This document shows positions 8,856 through 17,886 of a stretch of 64,000 nt of DNA, piece by piece. The DNA comes from JANMOK01 sp031415055 (GTDB taxonomy: Bacteria; Pseudomonadota; Alphaproteobacteria; Rhodobacterales; Rhodobacteraceae). The stretch spans positions 77,328-141,327 of the forward strand of contig JANOQZ010000024.1 of the NCBI GenBank assembly GCA_031415055.1, written 5' to 3'. A model generated the notes under the pieces. The model was given only the letters and a program-made list of their open reading frames with translations. It ran no database searches and was not told the DNA's origin. Position numbers and translations under genes: made by a program. Within the stretch, counting starts at the first letter, position 1; each line of letters begins with the position of its first letter.

Positions 8856-10313
8856 TCACGAACCAGCCCGATAATTCGGGCTTTCCCGGGTGATCTGCAC
8901 GTCATGCACATGGCTTTCGCGCAATCCCGCACCGGTTATCCGCACAAAGCTCGAATTTTTCCGCATCGCCTCAATATCCGCAGCCCCAGTATACCCCATC
9001 GCCGCCCGGAGCCCGCCAACCAATTGGTGCAACACGACGTTGACCGCGCCCTTATAGGGCACCTGCCCTTCAATCCCCTCGGGCACCAGCTTTTCGTTGG
9101 AAACCTCCATCTGGAAATATCGATCCGCCGACCCGCGCGCCATCGCCCCAACCGAACCCATGCCGCGATAAGCCTTAAACGTCCGGCCCTGATACAGGAT
9201 CATCTCGCCCGGTGCCTCGTCGGTTCCCGCCAGCATCGAGCCGATCATCGCGCAATGCGCCCCACCGGCAATCGCCTTGGCGAAATCGCCGGAAAACTTG
9301 ATGCCACCATCCGCAATCACCGGATGCCCGGTTTTCATTGCCTCACCCGCAGCATCCATAATCGCCGTCAGTTGCGGCACGCCTACGCCTGCAACAATCC
9401 GTGTCGTGCAAATCGACCCCGGGCCAATGCCGATTTTCACCGCATCGGCACCCGAGCCAAGCAACGCCCGCGTCCCTTCGGCAGTCGCCACATTGCCCGC
9501 CACGACCTGAACTGAATTGGACAGCTTTTTCACCCGTTCGACCGCCAATCCTACGCTTTGCGAATGGCCATGCGCCGTATCAATCACGATCAAATCAACC
9601 CCGGCATCAATCAACGCTTCCGATCGCGCAAAGCCTGCATCGCCAACAGTCGTAGCCGCCGCCACCCGCAAGCGCCCCAACTCATCCTTGCAAGCCTGCG
9701 GGTTCAAAACCGCCTGTTCCAAATCCTTCAACGTCAGCAGGCCGGTCAACTTACCATTGCCATCGGTCACCAACAGCTTTTCAATTCGCCGCGCCTGCAT
9801 CAGCGACCGCGCTTCTCCAAGATCAGCCGGCTCGTGCATGATCGCCAGATTGTTCGACGTCATCATCACCCGCACCGGCGTCTTGTCATCGCTGGCAAAA
9901 CGCATGTCGCGGTTGGTAACAATGCCAACCACCCGGCCCGACGCATCAACCACCGGAAATCCCGAAACATGATACCGCGCCTGCAAAGCCTTGGCATCGG
10001 CCAGGGTTTGGTCAGGCGTCAACGTCACCGGCGCATCTACCATGCCCGATTCAAACCTCTTGACCGACCGCACCTGCCGTGACTGTTCTTCAACATCCAG
10101 ATTGCGGTGGATTACCCCCAACCCACCCGCCTGCGCCATGGCAATCGCCATCTTTTCTTCGGTCACCGTATCCATCGCTGACGACAGCAACGGAATGTTC
10201 ATCCGGATGGTTTTCGTCACAAACGTGCGTGTATCGGCTTGGGCGGGAAGCACCGACGATGCGGCTGGAACCAGCAAGACATCGTCAAAGGTAAGCGCCT
10301 CACGAATCTGCAT
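8856..10313 (-). CDS. guaB: inosine-5'-monophosphate dehydrogenase
   Basis: 485 residues. Oxidises IMP to XMP with NAD+, the committed step to GMP. The TIM barrel starts MQIREALTFDDVLLVPA. Tandem CBS domains occupy about 95-205 (DRDMRFASDDKTPV region). The catalytic loop GPGSICTTRIVAGVGVPQ carries the active Cys, and the flap has MGSVGAM. It is the first gene of a run with MAPEG and the RsmB-type gene. Confidence 0.97.
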   Translation of the reverse strand: MQIREALTFDDVLLVPAASSVLPAQADTRTFVTKTIRMNIPLLSSAMDTVTEEKMAIAMAQAGGLGVIHRNLDVEEQSRQVRSVKRFESGMVDAPVTLTPDQTLADAKALQARYHVSGFPVVDASGRVVGIVTNRDMRFASDDKTPVRVMMTSNNLAIMHEPADLGEARSLMQARRIEKLLVTDGNGKLTGLLTLKDLEQAVLNPQACKDELGRLRVAAATTVGDAGFARSEALIDAGVDLIVIDTAHGHSQSVGLAVERVKKLSNSVQVVAGNVATAEGTRALLGSGADAVKIGIGPGSICTTRIVAGVGVPQLTAIMDAAGEAMKTGHPVIADGGIKFSGDFAKAIAGGAHCAMIGSMLAGTDEAPGEMILYQGRTFKAYRGMGSVGAMARGSADRYFQMEVSNEKLVPEGIEGQVPYKGAVNVVLHQLVGGLRAAMGYTGAADIEAMRKNSSFVRITGAGLRESHVHDVQITRESPNYRAGS

Positions 10314-10385
10314 CGGGGTTTCCCTTAAGATGTTGCGTGTTGGCGCGTCGCTATCTCACGGGCCGCGGCGAATGGAAAGCCCCAA

Positions 10386-11348
10386 TCAGGCGGTGGCAGC
10401 CATGGACAGTTCGGGCAGATCGCCGCGATACCATGACCGCAATGTCTTATAGGTCACAAAAATCACCAGCATCGTGCCAACCGACAGGCCCGCACCGGCC
10501 AATGCCTTTGGGATCAGCCCATAATGTTTGTCTGCAGCATCAATCTGCAAATGGGTGAAGGCCGCCAAAGGGTAAGACATCGCACCCCACGATGGCCGCC
10601 AGCCACCTTCCGAAATCCAACCCGACCACAACAGAAGGATCAACGCCAACAGGCCCGATAGAAACACCGCCACTGAAAATTCTGCCGAATAATTCAATTG
10701 CCCCGCCACGATCCCAAAGACACTGACGGGAACCAGATGGATCACCTGGCCAGCCCGCAACGACGGCGTCACTGGCTCGAGTAACGAGTTCTTCACCGAA
10801 CCCGCCAGAATCACAAAATAAACTGGCAAACAGGCGGTGAAAATACCGGCAGAAAGCGTGGTATACCCCAATCGAATTCCGGCAATCGGCGCGACGATAA
10901 ACCCGGCAAAAGCGAGAAATAAATATGGATTGGTCGTCCGCCGCTCCGCATTGCCGCGTGACAGCGAAACCAGCAATAACGTTAACAAAATCACATGCAA
11001 ACCAATGCCGAACTTCCAAACAACATCGGCAATCAGGCGGCTGTGTGGAAATATTCCTGCCGCCACCAACATCAAGGCCACTGACAGCGCCGGTAAAGCG
11101 CCGCGCGAAGCAGTACGATTCAAATCTTCCATGATGACTGAAGGCCGTGCCGCTACCTTCAAAGCATAACACGTGCCCGAAATTGCAATCAGGATCACGG
11201 CAAACAACAAGAACGCCGCACCGATGATGGAAGGAACCGGAAAAACCGACGGCGCCCTTCGCCAGGCCATTCCCAGCCCGACCAAGCCCAAACACACCGG
11301 AAACAAGGCCGGCGGTGTGCTGCGCCAGAACTGGGTTTTTTCAGCCAT
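10386..11348 (-). CDS. TDT family (TehA/Mae1-like) membrane transporter
   Basis: 320 residues from ATG 11346-11348 (MAEKTQFWRSTPPALFPVCLG). The longer frame to 11486 has an unlike N terminus. About ten hydrophobic helices and the N-terminal PALFPVCLGLVGLGMAWR fit the tellurite-resistance/dicarboxylate transporter family, which includes anion channels and sulfite or malate carriers. Substrate not predictable. The gene runs toward guaB with a 72-bp gap. Confidence 0.8.
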   Translation of the reverse strand: MAEKTQFWRSTPPALFPVCLGLVGLGMAWRRAPSVFPVPSIIGAAFLLFAVILIAISGTCYALKVAARPSVIMEDLNRTASRGALPALSVALMLVAAGIFPHSRLIADVVWKFGIGLHVILLTLLLVSLSRGNAERRTTNPYLFLAFAGFIVAPIAGIRLGYTTLSAGIFTACLPVYFVILAGSVKNSLLEPVTPSLRAGQVIHLVPVSVFGIVAGQLNYSAEFSVAVFLSGLLALILLLWSGWISEGGWRPSWGAMSYPLAAFTHLQIDAADKHYGLIPKALAGAGLSVGTMLVIFVTYKTLRSWYRGDLPELSMAATA

Positions 11349-11557
11349 CTGAATGTTTTCCCTCACCAATTTCCTAGCAATAGGGGCATTTTTCCGCCAA
11401 CGCCAGTTTGTCGCTGCAATTATGCGGAAAATAATTGGCGGTTGCTTGAATGCCGACGAACCAAGGGCGGCACCAACCAAGACCATTCCAACCTAGGTGC
11501 TTGTAAGCAAAACGCAGGCGACCCTTGCTCGGCCTCGCGCCCGCACGATTCACTCTT
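11349..11557. other. intergenic DNA upstream of the TDT gene
   Basis: No credible ORF. It has one long-range inverted pair, CCGCCAA (about 11393) with TTGGCGG (about 11434). The rest of the gap to rlmE at 11728 holds the double palindrome listed next and otherwise nothing recognisable. Confidence 0.5.
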
Positions 11558-11608
11558 AAAAATTTTCTCGAAAAATTTTCCGTCACAAGAATTTTCGAGA
11601 AAATTCTT
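11558..11608. repeat. double-palindrome repeat, copy A
   Basis: Two 22-bp AT-rich palindromes separated by 7 bp (CCGTCAC). The first (11558-11579) is AAAAATTTTC-TC-GAAAAATTTT with one imperfect step. The second (11587-11608) is AAGAATTTTC-GA-GAAAATTCTT and is perfect. Same architecture as copies at 17.8/20.4 and 27.3 kb. Confidence 0.85.
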
Positions 11609-11727
11609 CCTTTCTTTGCAGGCCTGTAAAAGCGGCGAGCACTTCCGGCGAGTTTACCGGCGCGCACGTGAATCATTCGTTACAAAAATTCAAAACCGCT
11701 AAACTTTTCATCATTAACCCGAACCCC

Positions 11728-12462
11728 TCAACCCACTTCATCAACCAATCCGTCCTGCCCGCGAAACCCGGTCGCCACCACAAACTTTTCTGACGAACTG
11801 GCCCGGCTTGCCGGCGGTTTCACATTCACCACCTTGGCAAAATGCTTCTTCAACCGCGCCTGCAATTCATTTTCGGCCCCACCGGCCAAAACCTTGGCCA
11901 CGAACGTGCCGCCCGCTTCCAAGACGTCAAATGCAAATTCCGCCGCCGCTTCGCACAAGGCAATAATCCGCAAATGATCGGTCTGTTTATGCCCGGAAGC
12001 CGCTGCAGCCATGTCGGACAAAACCACATCCGCCTTGCCACCCAGCCAAGTCTTCACCAATATATCGGCGTCATCCGCCAGAAAATCGAGGACATGCAAT
12101 TCCACCCCGGCAATCGCCTCGACCTCTTGTATATCAACGCCAATGATCCGCCCCTGCGGCTTGCTCGCCCGCGAACCCAGCGCATTGACCCGATCAACCG
12201 CTACCTGACACCACCCCCCCGGCGCACAACCCAAATCAACCACGCGCGCACCGGGAACCAGAAAGCGGTATTTGTCATCCAATTCCATGATCTTATAAGC
12301 AGCCCGCCCGCGATAGCCTTCCTTCTTGGCGCGCACCACATAGGGGTCGTTCAACTGGCGTTGCAGCCACAACGTGGAAGACAACCGTCGACCCTTGGCG
12401 GTTTTCACGCGCACCGTCATATCGCGCGATCCGCGTCCCGAAGTGCCTTTTTCCGCCATCAT
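11728..12462 (-). CDS. rlmE: 23S rRNA 2'-O-ribose uridine methyltransferase RlmE (FtsJ)
   Basis: About 244 residues. Methylates U2552 in the ribosomal A loop using SAM. The core starts with ARSKKEGYRGRAAYK-like residues (RAKKEGYRGRAAYKIMELDDK), followed by the SAM motif DLGCAPGGWCQVA, and VLSDMAAAASGHK and FVAKV supply the K-D-K-E set. ATG at 12462 overlaps the ppx stop as ATGA; a second ATG at 12459 is equally placed behind AGGGG. The in-frame extension to 12558 lies inside ppx and is not family-like. Confidence 0.93.
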   Translation of the reverse strand: MMAEKGTSGRGSRDMTVRVKTAKGRRLSSTLWLQRQLNDPYVVRAKKEGYRGRAAYKIMELDDKYRFLVPGARVVDLGCAPGGWCQVAVDRVNALGSRASKPQGRIIGVDIQEVEAIAGVELHVLDFLADDADILVKTWLGGKADVVLSDMAAAASGHKQTDHLRIIALCEAAAEFAFDVLEAGGTFVAKVLAGGAENELQARLKKHFAKVVNVKPPASRASSSEKFVVATGFRGQDGLVDEVG

Positions 12463-13583
12463 TGCGACCCCTGCAAAGCACCGTCGGCATGCATCATCGC
12501 GTAGAGAATCCCCTCGCGCAGCCCGCGGTCGGCGACGCGGATACGCTCCGTCGGCCAAAGGCGCAACAGCGTTTGCAGAATGGCTGACCCAGACATGATC
12601 AGCGCCGCACGATCCCTGCCCAAACTTGGATCGGCCAGTCGGCCTTCGTGACCAACGGCCAAATAGCGCTGGATCACAACGTCAATCTCGTCGCCCGTCA
12701 GGCGCATGCCATCGACCCGTCTGCGATCATAGCGCCGTAATCCCAAATGTGCCGCACCGATTGTGGTGATCGTGCCACTGGTGCCGATCATCTGGAAACC
12801 ATCCACCACCGATCCAACACTGGCACCAAGATAGGGCTTGAACGCCGCCATCTGCTCTTCAAAATACCACGACATCAAGGCAAACCGCGCCGGCTCGTCG
12901 CTGACATCGATGAAGCGTTCGTGCAAAGTCGCCACGCCCAAGGGTATCGAAATCCAGTCAATCACGCGCGCTCCGGTCGCGCCGCCCTCGCTTTTGCCCG
13001 GGCGCAAATTCATGATCTCGCTCGCCCGCCGATGCGGTTCAACATCCGCAACATCGATCCAAACCAGTTCGGTAGAGCCGCCGCCAATATCAATCACCAA
13101 CAATTGCGTGGTTTCCGCGTCCACCAATGGCGCACAAGAAATCACTGCCAGCCGCGCCTCTTCTTCCGGCGTAATGATTTCCAATTTCAATCCGGTATCG
13201 CGTTCGACTTGCACCAGAAAATGCTGGCCATTAACCGCACGCCGACAGGCTTCGGTCGCCACCAAGCGGGTCTTTTTCACATTCATTTTGGTCAGTTTCG
13301 CCGCACAAACCCGCAAAGCTTGCAGGGTGCGGCCAATGCCCTGTTTGGAAAGAGCCCCTGTTCGCTCCAAATCAATGCCCAACCGGACGGATTTAGAAAA
13401 GGCGTCAATGATGCGAAAATGCCCGTCATGCGGCGTCGCAATTAACATCCGACACGAATTGGTGCCAAGATCCAGGGCGGCGTAAAGCTCGCCCGGTTTC
13501 AACGCAGCAGCCGGAACGACCGGAAGCGGGATAGCAATGCCACCCGCCCGCCCCCTTCTGGAACGGTGTTTCGCCATGTTCAC
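12459..13583 (-). CDS. Ppx/GppA family exopolyphosphatase/guanosine pentaphosphatase
   Basis: 374 residues (a start at 13577, MAKHRSRRGRAGG, is also possible). ASKHA-fold phosphatase acting on polyphosphate and/or pppGpp. ALDLGTNSCRMLIA is the phosphate-1 loop, ATEACRRA carries the catalytic Glu and DIGGGSTELVW is the second nucleotide loop. A basic N-terminal extension of about 25 residues precedes the domain. The gene is coupled to rlmE by a 4-bp overlap, a pairing often seen in Rhodobacterales. Confidence 0.9.
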   Translation of the reverse strand: MNMAKHRSRRGRAGGIAIPLPVVPAAALKPGELYAALDLGTNSCRMLIATPHDGHFRIIDAFSKSVRLGIDLERTGALSKQGIGRTLQALRVCAAKLTKMNVKKTRLVATEACRRAVNGQHFLVQVERDTGLKLEIITPEEEARLAVISCAPLVDAETTQLLVIDIGGGSTELVWIDVADVEPHRRASEIMNLRPGKSEGGATGARVIDWISIPLGVATLHERFIDVSDEPARFALMSWYFEEQMAAFKPYLGASVGSVVDGFQMIGTSGTITTIGAAHLGLRRYDRRRVDGMRLTGDEIDVVIQRYLAVGHEGRLADPSLGRDRAALIMSGSAILQTLLRLWPTERIRVADRGLREGILYAMMHADGALQGSQ

Positions 13584-13701
13584 GCCAATCCTGACCGCGC
13601 ACCATCAGGCCGCGATATGTTGGCGATGACGCTAGTGCAGAAAGTTCAAGTCGGCAAGCGAAGGGTTTCAACCAAAGCGGCGGCACCAAGTTCGGCCAAA
13701 T

Positions 13702-13725
13702 GTAGGGTGCGTGCTCGCAAGCACC
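13702..13725. repeat. 24-bp hairpin repeat (GTAGGGTGCG type)
   Basis: GTAGGGTGCGTGCTCGCAAG then CACC; GGTGC pairs with GCACC and TGC with GCA. A near-identical copy occurs at 45194-45217. It lies 3 bases past the metF stop, so it could also act as a 3' end hairpin. Confidence 0.7.
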
Positions 13726-13728
13726 GAT

Positions 13729-14616
13729 TCACGCCATCGCGCCTGCCATCGAAACACCCACCGTTGGCATGCCAAGCGCCCGGCAAATACCATAAGTCAA
13801 TTCCGGGTTGTTGAGCGTATAGAAATGCAAATGCTCAACCCCTTCGGCCAACAGATCGTCGCATTGTTCGGTGCAAATCGCTGTCGAAAGCAACATGGTC
13901 TGCTCTTCATCTGCGGCATGACGGAACGCTTCGTGCATCCAGTCGGGCACATTGGCTTGGCAGCGACCGGCGAAATTGCACATCTTGCTGAAATTCTCGA
14001 CCGGCAAGATCCCCGGTAAGATCGGTGCCGTAATCCCGGCGGCAGCACAAGCATCACGGAATCGCAGAAACGTCTCATTTTCAAAGAAAAACTGGGTGAT
14101 CGCCTGCGTCGCCCCGGCATCCAGTTTGCGTTTCAGATTGTCGATATCCGCCGCCAGACTAACGGCCTCAGGGTGCTTTTCCGGATAAGCCCCGACCGAA
14201 ATCTCAAAATCACCAGCGGAACGCAGCCCACCAATCAACTCAACCGCCGAACCAAACCCGTCAGGATGCGCCACAAACGCGCCCTGCCCCTTTGGGGCAT
14301 CGCCGCGCAACGCCACGATCCGGCGCACGCCCATTTTGGCATAGGCCCGCGCTACGTCCAGCGTTTCTTCGCGCGAAGCTCCAACGCAGGTCAGATGCCC
14401 CGCCACATTCAGCCGTGCCCGATCAACAATCGTCATGATCGCGGCATTGGTGCGCTCGCGCGTAGTGCCACCGGCACCATAGGTCACCGAAACGAACTTC
14501 GGCCCCAAAGGCGACAAACGTCCAACCGAACGCCAAAGTCGCAGCGAACCTTCGGTAGTGTTGGGAGGGAAAAATTCGAAAGACAGACTCGGGGTCTGTT
14601 TTACATTCTGTGTCAT
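13729..14616 (-). CDS. metF: methylenetetrahydrofolate reductase [NAD(P)H]
   Basis: 295 residues, normal length. Reduces 5,10-methylene-THF to 5-methyl-THF using FAD, feeding methionine synthesis. LSFEFFPPNT has the catalytic Glu region, VTYGAGGTTRERT the FAD/folate motif, and HLTCVGASREE, LRGDAPKG and YPEKHPEA follow in family order. It is transcribed away from the one-carbon operon that begins at 14829. The product, methyl-THF, is also the methyl carrier expected for the corrinoid system next door. Confidence 0.96.
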   Translation of the reverse strand: MTQNVKQTPSLSFEFFPPNTTEGSLRLWRSVGRLSPLGPKFVSVTYGAGGTTRERTNAAIMTIVDRARLNVAGHLTCVGASREETLDVARAYAKMGVRRIVALRGDAPKGQGAFVAHPDGFGSAVELIGGLRSAGDFEISVGAYPEKHPEAVSLAADIDNLKRKLDAGATQAITQFFFENETFLRFRDACAAAGITAPILPGILPVENFSKMCNFAGRCQANVPDWMHEAFRHAADEEQTMLLSTAICTEQCDDLLAEGVEHLHFYTLNNPELTYGICRALGMPTVGVSMAGAMA

Positions 14617-14673
14617 GTGCGTCGGTCCAAACCGTCAATGAGTTTTGCAGTGCTTGCACCATACACGAATTTC

Positions 14674-14706
14674 CCGACACTTCAACGTTTGAATGCGACG
14701 TGTCGG
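14674..14706. promoter_or_regulatory. nested palindrome in the metF/one-carbon divergent region
   Basis: CCGACAC (14674-14680) pairs with GTGTCGG (14700-14706). Directly inside lies TTCAA-CGT-TTGAA (14681-14693). It lies 58 bp upstream of metF and 123 bp upstream of the divergent operon, a good place for an operator shared by both. The regulator is unknown. Confidence 0.45.
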
Positions 14707-14828
14707 TTAAATCACACCAATGCGCCAAAAACGACCATGTCGCAAATAGGCATAGGTCAGTCGTCATGGCCTTACTTGTGCCCTTCGCGCAAGCTACAAG
14801 CGGCCAAAGTCTTGAGTCGGAGCGTGCG

Positions 14829-15137
14829 ATGCCGGATGTGACCATTGTTTATTGGCGCGATATTCCCGCTCAGGTCATCGTCGGCAAAGGTCGCCGCGCC
14901 GCCAAGGTGCAGTTGCCCGAACGCTTCGAGCAAGCCATCGACCGCTGCGCGATGAAAATTGGTGCCAAAGACGCCGATGCCTACTTGGCAGAATGGCGCA
15001 AGGCGGAGGCTTATTCCGTCGAAGGCGACGACGCCGAAGTGGCGAAAAACGAAGCTGCAAAGCTGGATACTGAATTCGATCAGGACCATATCAAAACCCT
15101 GATTGCCAACGATGGATGGGCCGCCAAGCGCGGCTGA
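14829..15137 (+). CDS. virulence-factor family protein of the corrinoid methyl-transfer cluster
   Basis: 102 residues from ATG 14829; a longer frame to 14610 overlaps the control region and is not convincing. MPDVTIVYWRDIPAQVIVGKGRRAAKVQLP is characteristic of the small family labelled virulence factor, which in Rhodobacterales travels with methyltetrahydrofolate:corrinoid methyltransferases. The biochemical role is unknown; the virulence label is historical. The next gene starts 2 bases after the stop. Confidence 0.75.
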   Translation: MPDVTIVYWRDIPAQVIVGKGRRAAKVQLPERFEQAIDRCAMKIGAKDADAYLAEWRKAEAYSVEGDDAEVAKNEAAKLDTEFDQDHIKTLIANDGWAAKRG

Positions 15138-15139
15138 AA

Positions 15140-16078
15140 ATGGACTGGATCAAACGCATGGCCTCGATTCTCAGCTTCGGTCGCAAAAAGCCAACCCCGT
15201 TGGCCAGCAACGGCGCGTTGCCCGCGTTCCTCGACAATTTCTCCATCGAGGTAATGCCCCGCACTTTGGCCAAAATCGACTCGCTGCGCGAAGTGTTCCC
15301 AACCAACACCCGCATCTACATCGCCCACATCGAAGGCACTCCAATCGACGATATGGTCGCCACCGCAAAGCGCATCCGCAACGACGGATTCGAACCAATG
15401 CCCCACTTCCCCGCCCGCATCATTCACGACAAACCGGTGTTGAGCGAATGGGTCAAACGCTATGAAGTCGAAGCTGGCGTGCGCGAAGGCCTGCTGCTTG
15501 GTGGCGGCGTCACCACGCCCGCTGGCGACTATGACAGCGCCATGCAGTTGCTCGATTCCGGCGTCTTCAACCATTTCCGCCGCCTGCATGTCGCCGGTCA
15601 TCCCGAAGGTAACCGCGACATTGATACCGATGGAACCGATCATCTGGTGATGCAGGCATTGCATTGGAAGCAAGCCTTCGCCGAACGCAGCGACGCCGAA
15701 ATGGCCATTGTCACCCAATTCTGTTTTGAGGCCGAACCGGTCATCGCCTGGGCCAATAAACTGGCGGCAGAAGGCATCAAACTGCCCATCCACATCGGCA
15801 TCGCCGGTCCCGCCAAGCTGCAAACCATGATCAAATTCGCCATGACTTGCGGCGTCGGCCCCTCGTTGCGGGTGCTGCAACGCCGCGCCTCCGATCTGAC
15901 CAAACTGCTGCTGCCTTTCACTCCAACCGAAATCCTGACAGATCTGGCGCAACACAAGGCCGCCAATCCCAAATTCGGAATCGAACAGGTTCATTTCTTC
16001 CCGCTGGGCGGCATCCTGCCTACGGCGGAATTCGTCCGCGAAGCGACGCAATCCAAAGACGCGCAGGCCCGCGCCTGA
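15140..16078 (+). CDS. methylenetetrahydrofolate reductase-like protein
   Basis: 312 residues from ATG 15140 (MDWIKRMASILSFGRKK). It is a second, divergent MetF-like TIM-barrel protein: NFSIEVMPRTL has a Glu in the position of the MetF active Glu, and the segments LLLGGGVTTPAGDYDSAMQLL and VAGHPEGNRDID match the folate-binding side. Similar proteins occur in roseobacterial methylamine and betaine demethylation clusters and may oxidise methyl-THF to methylene-THF. It overlaps the HAD gene by TGATG. Confidence 0.75.
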   Translation: MDWIKRMASILSFGRKKPTPLASNGALPAFLDNFSIEVMPRTLAKIDSLREVFPTNTRIYIAHIEGTPIDDMVATAKRIRNDGFEPMPHFPARIIHDKPVLSEWVKRYEVEAGVREGLLLGGGVTTPAGDYDSAMQLLDSGVFNHFRRLHVAGHPEGNRDIDTDGTDHLVMQALHWKQAFAERSDAEMAIVTQFCFEAEPVIAWANKLAAEGIKLPIHIGIAGPAKLQTMIKFAMTCGVGPSLRVLQRRASDLTKLLLPFTPTEILTDLAQHKAANPKFGIEQVHFFPLGGILPTAEFVREATQSKDAQARA

Positions 16079-16752
16079 TGCTTAAGGCGCTGCTCTTCGA
16101 CCTCGACGGCACATTGGCGAACACCGACGAACTGCACCATTTGGCATTCGCGGACTTGCTTGCGCTCCAAGGCATCAAGCTAACCTACGCCGAATACGCC
16201 ACCCATATCCTCGGACATCCCAACACCGACATCATGCACCGCTATTTTCCGCATCTGTCGCGCATTGAACAAACTGCAATCGCCGAGGGCAAAGAAGCGA
16301 CTTACCGCAATATGCTGCCAAGCCATGCCCTGAAACCCCTACCCGGTCTGATCGCCCTGCTCGATTGGGCCGATGCGCACGGCATCAAAACCGCCGTCGT
16401 CACCAACGCGCCCAGAGCCAGTGCCGAAGCCGTTCTTCCGGCCTTGGGCATCCAAAGCCGCTTCCAAACCCTCATCATCGGCGACGAATGCACCGCCCCC
16501 AAACCCGACCCGGCACCCTACCGTGCCGCCATGTCAGCGCTCAACGTTACCCCAGCGGACTCCATCGCCTTTGAAGACGCCCCCGCCGGCCTTCGCGCCG
16601 CCAAGGGATCGGGCGCATACGTCTTTGGCATGCGCACATCCCTTGACGACCATACCCTTCGTCAGGCAGGTGCCAACAAGACCCTCGCCGACTATGATGA
16701 TCCAGTCCTCTGGTCGCACCTCAATGCGTTGATGAAAGAACCCGTAGAATGA
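16078..16752 (+). CDS. HAD family hydrolase (phosphatase/phosphoglucomutase-like)
   Basis: 224 residues from ATG 16078, which overlaps the previous stop. Motif I LLFDLDGTLANTDELHH has the nucleophile Asp and acid/base Asp. VVTNAPR is motif II, the Lys of APKPDPAPY motif III, and FEDAPAGLRAAKGSG motif IV. The alpha-helical cap follows motif I, so it is subfamily I like phosphoglycolate phosphatase and beta-phosphoglucomutase. Its role within a one-carbon operon is not clear; it may repair damaged metabolites. It overlaps the next gene by ATGA. Confidence 0.8.
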   Translation: MLKALLFDLDGTLANTDELHHLAFADLLALQGIKLTYAEYATHILGHPNTDIMHRYFPHLSRIEQTAIAEGKEATYRNMLPSHALKPLPGLIALLDWADAHGIKTAVVTNAPRASAEAVLPALGIQSRFQTLIIGDECTAPKPDPAPYRAAMSALNVTPADSIAFEDAPAGLRAAKGSGAYVFGMRTSLDDHTLRQAGANKTLADYDDPVLWSHLNALMKEPVE

Positions 16753-17678
16753 CCCGCACCATCGTTCAATCCAAAACCCGCACCGCGATCATCGGCTTTG
16801 ACCAGCCGTTCTGCGTCATCGGCGAACGCATCAACCCGACGGGGCGCAAGATTCTGGCCGCGCAAATGGAACTTGGTGATTTCTCAACCGTCGAAAAAGA
16901 CGCGCTGGAGCAGGTCGCCTGTGGCGCGACCATGCTAGACGTCAACGCCGGTGTGGTGTTCAACTCCAACCCCAACCCCAACATCACCGAACCGCCGCTG
17001 CTGTGCGCAGTAGTCAAACTGGTGCAATCCTTGGTCGATGTACCCCTCTGTATCGACAGTTCCGTCACCGCCGCTCTCGAAGCCGCCCTGCAAATCTGCG
17101 AAGGCCGCCCCCTGATCAACTCGGTCACCGGCGAGTTGGAAAAGCTCGAAGCAATCCTGCCGCTGATCAAGAAATACAACGTCCCCGTCGTCGCCATATC
17201 CAACGACGAAACCGGCATATCGATGGACCCCGACGTACGTTACGCGGTGGCCAGGAAAATCGTCGAACACGCCGCCGACTACGGCATCCCCGCGCATGAC
17301 ATCGTGGTCGACCCGTTGGTCATGCCCGTCGGCGCCCTAGGCGACGCCGGTCGCCAAGTCTTCGCCCTTGTCCGCCGCTTGCGTGAGGAACTCGGCGTCA
17401 ACACCACCTGCGGCGCCTCCAACATTTCTTTCGGCCTGCCCAACCGCCACGGCATCAATGCGGCGTTTTTGCCCATGGCCATCGCCTCGGGCATGACCAG
17501 CGCCATCATGAACCCGGTGCGCCCGCAGGAAATGGAAGCGATCCGTGCTGCCAATTTCCTGATGAACAACGACGCGCATGGGGCGCAATGGATCAAACAC
17601 AACCGCCCACCTTTGGCCGAAGGCGAAGTCGAGCCGGGTGCGCGAGGACGGCGCGAAGGGCGTCGGCAGCGCGGGTAA
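16749..17678 (+). CDS. methyltetrahydrofolate:corrinoid methyltransferase (DHPS-like, MtgA-type)
   Basis: 309 residues. A pterin-binding TIM barrel that moves a methyl group between a corrinoid protein and THF. CVIGERINPTGRK opens the barrel, ATMLDVNAG and CIDSS follow, then ISNDETGISMDP and VDPLVMPVGALGDAG, ending with NTTCGASNISFGLPNRHGIN. The C-terminal tail is rich in Gly and Arg, as in roseobacterial homologues. The operon ends here; no corrinoid-binding protein or MttB homologue is adjacent, although a RACo-like activator lies at 22961-24997. Confidence 0.85.
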   Translation: MTRTIVQSKTRTAIIGFDQPFCVIGERINPTGRKILAAQMELGDFSTVEKDALEQVACGATMLDVNAGVVFNSNPNPNITEPPLLCAVVKLVQSLVDVPLCIDSSVTAALEAALQICEGRPLINSVTGELEKLEAILPLIKKYNVPVVAISNDETGISMDPDVRYAVARKIVEHAADYGIPAHDIVVDPLVMPVGALGDAGRQVFALVRRLREELGVNTTCGASNISFGLPNRHGINAAFLPMAIASGMTSAIMNPVRPQEMEAIRAANFLMNNDAHGAQWIKHNRPPLAEGEVEPGARGRREGRRQRG

Positions 17679-17795
17679 ATACCGGCCGTCGTGTGACGAA
17701 TATGGCAGTTTGTCAAAGCGAGTGAAAGCCATTCACGGTCTGGTAACGAATTGGTCGTAAAAGTCCTCCCAGTAGTACCTTTCAATCGTCTGCTG

Positions 17796-17817
17796 AAAAA
17801 TCTTCCCGAAGATTTTT
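17796..17817. repeat. double-palindrome repeat, copy B, left arm
   Basis: Perfect palindrome AAAAATCTTC-CC-GAAGATTTTT. Its partner arm is at 20408-20429; the IS1595-type element lies between them. Removing the element and one target copy leaves a 6-bp spacer (TCGACT). Confidence 0.85.
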
Positions 17818-17818
17818 T
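17811..17818. repeat. target-site duplication, left copy
   Basis: GATTTTTT, repeated exactly at 20395-20402 on the other side of the element. Eight bases is the duplication length known for IS1595-family elements. Confidence 0.85.
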
Positions 17819-17843
17819 CGGCCTTATGTAGCAAAAGCACCAA
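17819..17843 (+). repeat. left terminal inverted repeat of the IS1595-type element
   Basis: Differs from the right end at only two positions (12 and 17 of 25). Confidence 0.88.
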
Positions 17844-17886
17844 CAGCAACATAGCCCTAAAGCCCTGACTCCGCTAGTCTTTCCGC

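Noticed and set aside
14617..14828. SAM, SAH or cobalamin riboswitch upstream of metF or the corrinoid operon
   Set aside because: The conserved cores of these riboswitches are not visible; only a simple nested palindrome is present.
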